DNA from: Acidilobaceae archaeon
GTDB lineage: Archaea; Thermoproteota; Thermoprotei_A; Sulfolobales; Acidilobaceae
Reading direction: 5' to 3'
Length of the DNA: 5,141 nt
Assembly (NCBI GenBank): GCA_026985385.1
Contig: JALSQM010000014.1
Location: 1 to 5,141, forward strand
Below are positions 4,933 to 5,141 of the stretch, piece after piece; position 1 is the stretch's first letter; each line of letters starts with the position of its first letter. The position numbers and the translations under genes are program-made. Below the pieces are notes generated by a model that was not told the origin of the DNA, ran no database searches, and worked only from the letters and a program-made list of their open reading frames with translations.

Positions 4933-5141
4933 TAGTTGAGGTAGAAGGCCACCTCAGCCGGGCTCGGGTAGGCTGCTAGGCCCCTGGACTCGGCCCTCTT
5001 GACCTCTATGTAGGCCTCCACGAGGCTCCGGGGGAAGGCCGGCTTCAGCCACTCGCTGTCGGACTCCAGCTCGTCCAGCGCCTCCTCCAGGCTCCGGGGG
5101 AGCTCCCTCACGCCTAGGGCCCTCCTCCTCTCGGGGGTCGC
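4929..5141 (-). CDS. glnA: glutamine synthetase type I, C-terminal fragment (cut by window edge)
   Basis: The last 70 residues are visible; the frame is open to the window edge. Glutamine synthetase makes glutamine from glutamate, ammonia and ATP in the cytoplasm. The visible part begins ATPERRRALG and continues VRELPRSLEEALDELESDSEWL, which is the typical end of the type I catalytic domain (LP.SL.EAL..L..D). It is followed by YIEVKRAE and a closing SPAEVAFYLNY, matching the usual E-x-x-x-Y-x ending. A GTG at 5109-5111 is an internal valine, not a start. The active site, the nucleotide site and the adenylylation loop lie outside the window, so subtype and regulation cannot be judged. It converges on guaB, with stops sharing CTAG. 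The match covers little sequence but is distinctive. Confidence 0.85.
   Translation of the reverse strand, partial: ATPERRRALGVRELPRSLEEALDELESDSEWLKPAFPRSLVEAYIEVKRAESRGLAAYPSPAEVAFYLNY

Overview
The window is GC-rich, probably a little over 60 percent apart from the first ~170 bases. It looks like hyperthermophilic crenarchaeal chromosome. The signs are arginine written mostly as AGG, isoleucine as ATA and leucine as CTA or CTC, frequent GTG starts, compact gene packing, TATTTAAG/CTTAAATA box-A elements instead of bacterial -35/-10 boxes, and Shine-Dalgarno-like GGGGTG/GGAGG motifs. A member of the Desulfurococcales related to Aeropyrum would fit, but this is an inference from style and no rRNA or other marker is present.

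Layout from left to right. Bases 1-168 are AT-richer and hold no supportable gene. A minus-strand operon follows: a 65-residue two-helix membrane protein (1616-1813), overlapped by 17 bases by a sodium:solute symporter (169-1632). Divergent from it is a regulator on the plus strand (1879-2850), with a winged helix-turn-helix fused to a domain that looks like an NMT1/THI5-type periplasmic binding protein. The space between them carries one box A usable in both directions and a perfect 12-bp palindrome. Next comes a 145-base intergenic region with several small palindromes, a promoter and a possible leader ORF. It is followed by an unrecognised 172-residue protein (2997-3515), an IMP dehydrogenase family enzyme with a shortened CBS region (3643-4932), and the C-terminal end of glutamine synthetase on the minus strand (4929-5141, cut by the window edge).

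How they may work together. The left half reads as a self-contained uptake module: a small-molecule-sensing one-component regulator, an operator, a symporter and its small partner. The substrate cannot be told from the sequence. The right half is nitrogen and nucleotide metabolism: IMP to XMP by the GuaB-like enzyme, with glutamine synthetase providing the amide donor for the next step to GMP. guaB and glnA converge and share their stop codons, so they are neighbours and not an operon.

The most interesting points are the regulator/binding-protein fusion with its palindrome, the GuaB-like protein with about half a Bateman module and altered cofactor and catalytic loops, and the abrupt change to A-ending codons at the 3' end of the symporter gene.
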